Assembly: GCA_013820975.1 (NCBI GenBank)
Contig: JACDHQ010000122.1
Coordinates: 1-6,594, forward strand
From: Gemmatimonadaceae bacterium
Lineage (GTDB): Bacteria; Gemmatimonadota; Gemmatimonadetes; Gemmatimonadales; Gemmatimonadaceae
Reading direction: 5' to 3'
DNA length: 6,594 nucleotides
The translations under genes and the position numbers were made by a program. A model generated the notes under the pieces. It saw nothing but the letters and a program-made list of their open reading frames with translations. It did no database searches and had not been told where the DNA came from. Shown here one piece after another: positions 6,455-6,594 of this stretch (its first letter is position 1; each line of letters opens with the position of its first letter).

Positions 6455-6475
6455 ATCAGCTATCGGCTATCAGCC
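6455..6475 (+). repeat. Three degenerate tandem heptamers after the last gene
   Basis: ATCAGCT (6455-6461), ATCGGCT (6462-6468) and ATCAGCC (6469-6475) are three adjoining 7-base units fitting ATCRGCY. They begin 14 bases after the stop codon of the outer-membrane protein gene. The unit differs in sequence from the heptamer at 2361-2388, but length, degeneracy and position after a stop codon are alike. Confidence 0.65.
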
Positions 6476-6490
6476 CAGCAACTGAATCGG

Positions 6491-6587
6491 CCCGGATCTC
6501 CCGGATGACGGCCGGATCTGATCCTGGTGGCGATCAGACTGCTTGTCCTCCCTTTGAGCGATTCGGAAAAATCCGGGTGAATCCGGG
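6491..6587. repeat. Nested inverted repeat built from CCCGGAT / ATCCGGG copies
   Basis: The left arm has CCCGGAT at 6491-6497 and again at 6500-6506. The right arm has ATCCGGG at 6571-6577 and 6581-6587. These can pair as two 7-bp helices separated by a 2/3-base internal loop. Inside, TCTGATC (6517-6523) and GATCAGA (6532-6538) form a third 7-bp stem with an 8-base loop. A fifth, shorter copy, CCGGAT, lies at 6512-6517. The structure could be a REP-like element or a structured 3' RNA. There is no T run to make it an intrinsic terminator for the plus strand. Confidence 0.6.
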
Positions 6588-6594
6588 CCAAAGC

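Larger units (their letters stand above)
6441..6594. other. Non-coding tail after the outer-membrane protein gene
   Basis: The last 154 bases hold no convincing gene. They carry a short heptamer run, three direct CCGGAT copies, a nested inverted repeat and two adjoining AATCCGGG copies, and are more AT-rich towards the right edge. No hairpin followed by a T run is seen for the plus-strand operon, so its terminator may be Rho-dependent or lie beyond the window. Confidence 0.6.

Noticed and set aside
6492..6517. CRISPR-like direct repeats (three CCGGAT copies)
   Set aside because: Units are 6-7 bases long with gaps of 3-5 bases, far below CRISPR repeat and spacer sizes. Inverted partners exist downstream.

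Overview
The window looks like chromosomal DNA from a high-GC (about two-thirds or more G+C), Gram-negative-type bacterium. The gene mix best fits Gemmatimonadota: a lipoprotein M28 peptidase with a PA-like insert, a cysteine-containing POTRA/Omp85-type outer-membrane protein, and strong third-position GC. The phylum is inferred from gene style only. An outer-membrane beta-barrel and a lipobox signal both argue for a double-membrane cell.

Layout from left to right. (1) Bases 1-553, minus strand: the N-terminal 184 codons of a family 2 glycosyltransferase that runs off the left edge. (2) A 199-base divergent gap with a weak promoter overlapped by a short dyad. (3) 753-2357, plus: a predicted secreted lipoprotein M28 zinc aminopeptidase. 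(4) A 155-base gap with a degenerate tandem heptamer repeat, a likely intrinsic terminator and a perfect 15-bp dyad beside the next ribosome-binding site. (5) 2513-3244, plus: an all-helical protein that I do not recognise. (6) 3241-3948, minus: a PuuD-like class I glutamine amidotransferase-fold hydrolase (peptidase C26). It converges on the previous gene, and the two stop codons share one CTAG. (7) A 64-base divergent gap. (8) 4013-4651 and 4659-6440, plus: a two-gene operon of a soluble coiled-coil protein and a single-POTRA, Omp85-type outer-membrane beta-barrel. (9) 6441-6594: a non-coding tail with a second degenerate heptamer repeat and a nested inverted-repeat structure made of CCCGGAT/ATCCGGG copies.

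The genes do not form one obvious pathway. The peptidase, Omp85-like protein and glycosyltransferase all suit envelope biology, and the hydrolase is a metabolic or housekeeping enzyme. I see no mobile element, CRISPR, RNA gene or defence locus. I did not find a clear new system. The most unusual items are the heptamer repeats placed just after two stop codons, the structured repeat at the right edge, the pairing of a coiled-coil gene with an Omp85-like gene, and a substituted DXD motif in the glycosyltransferase.
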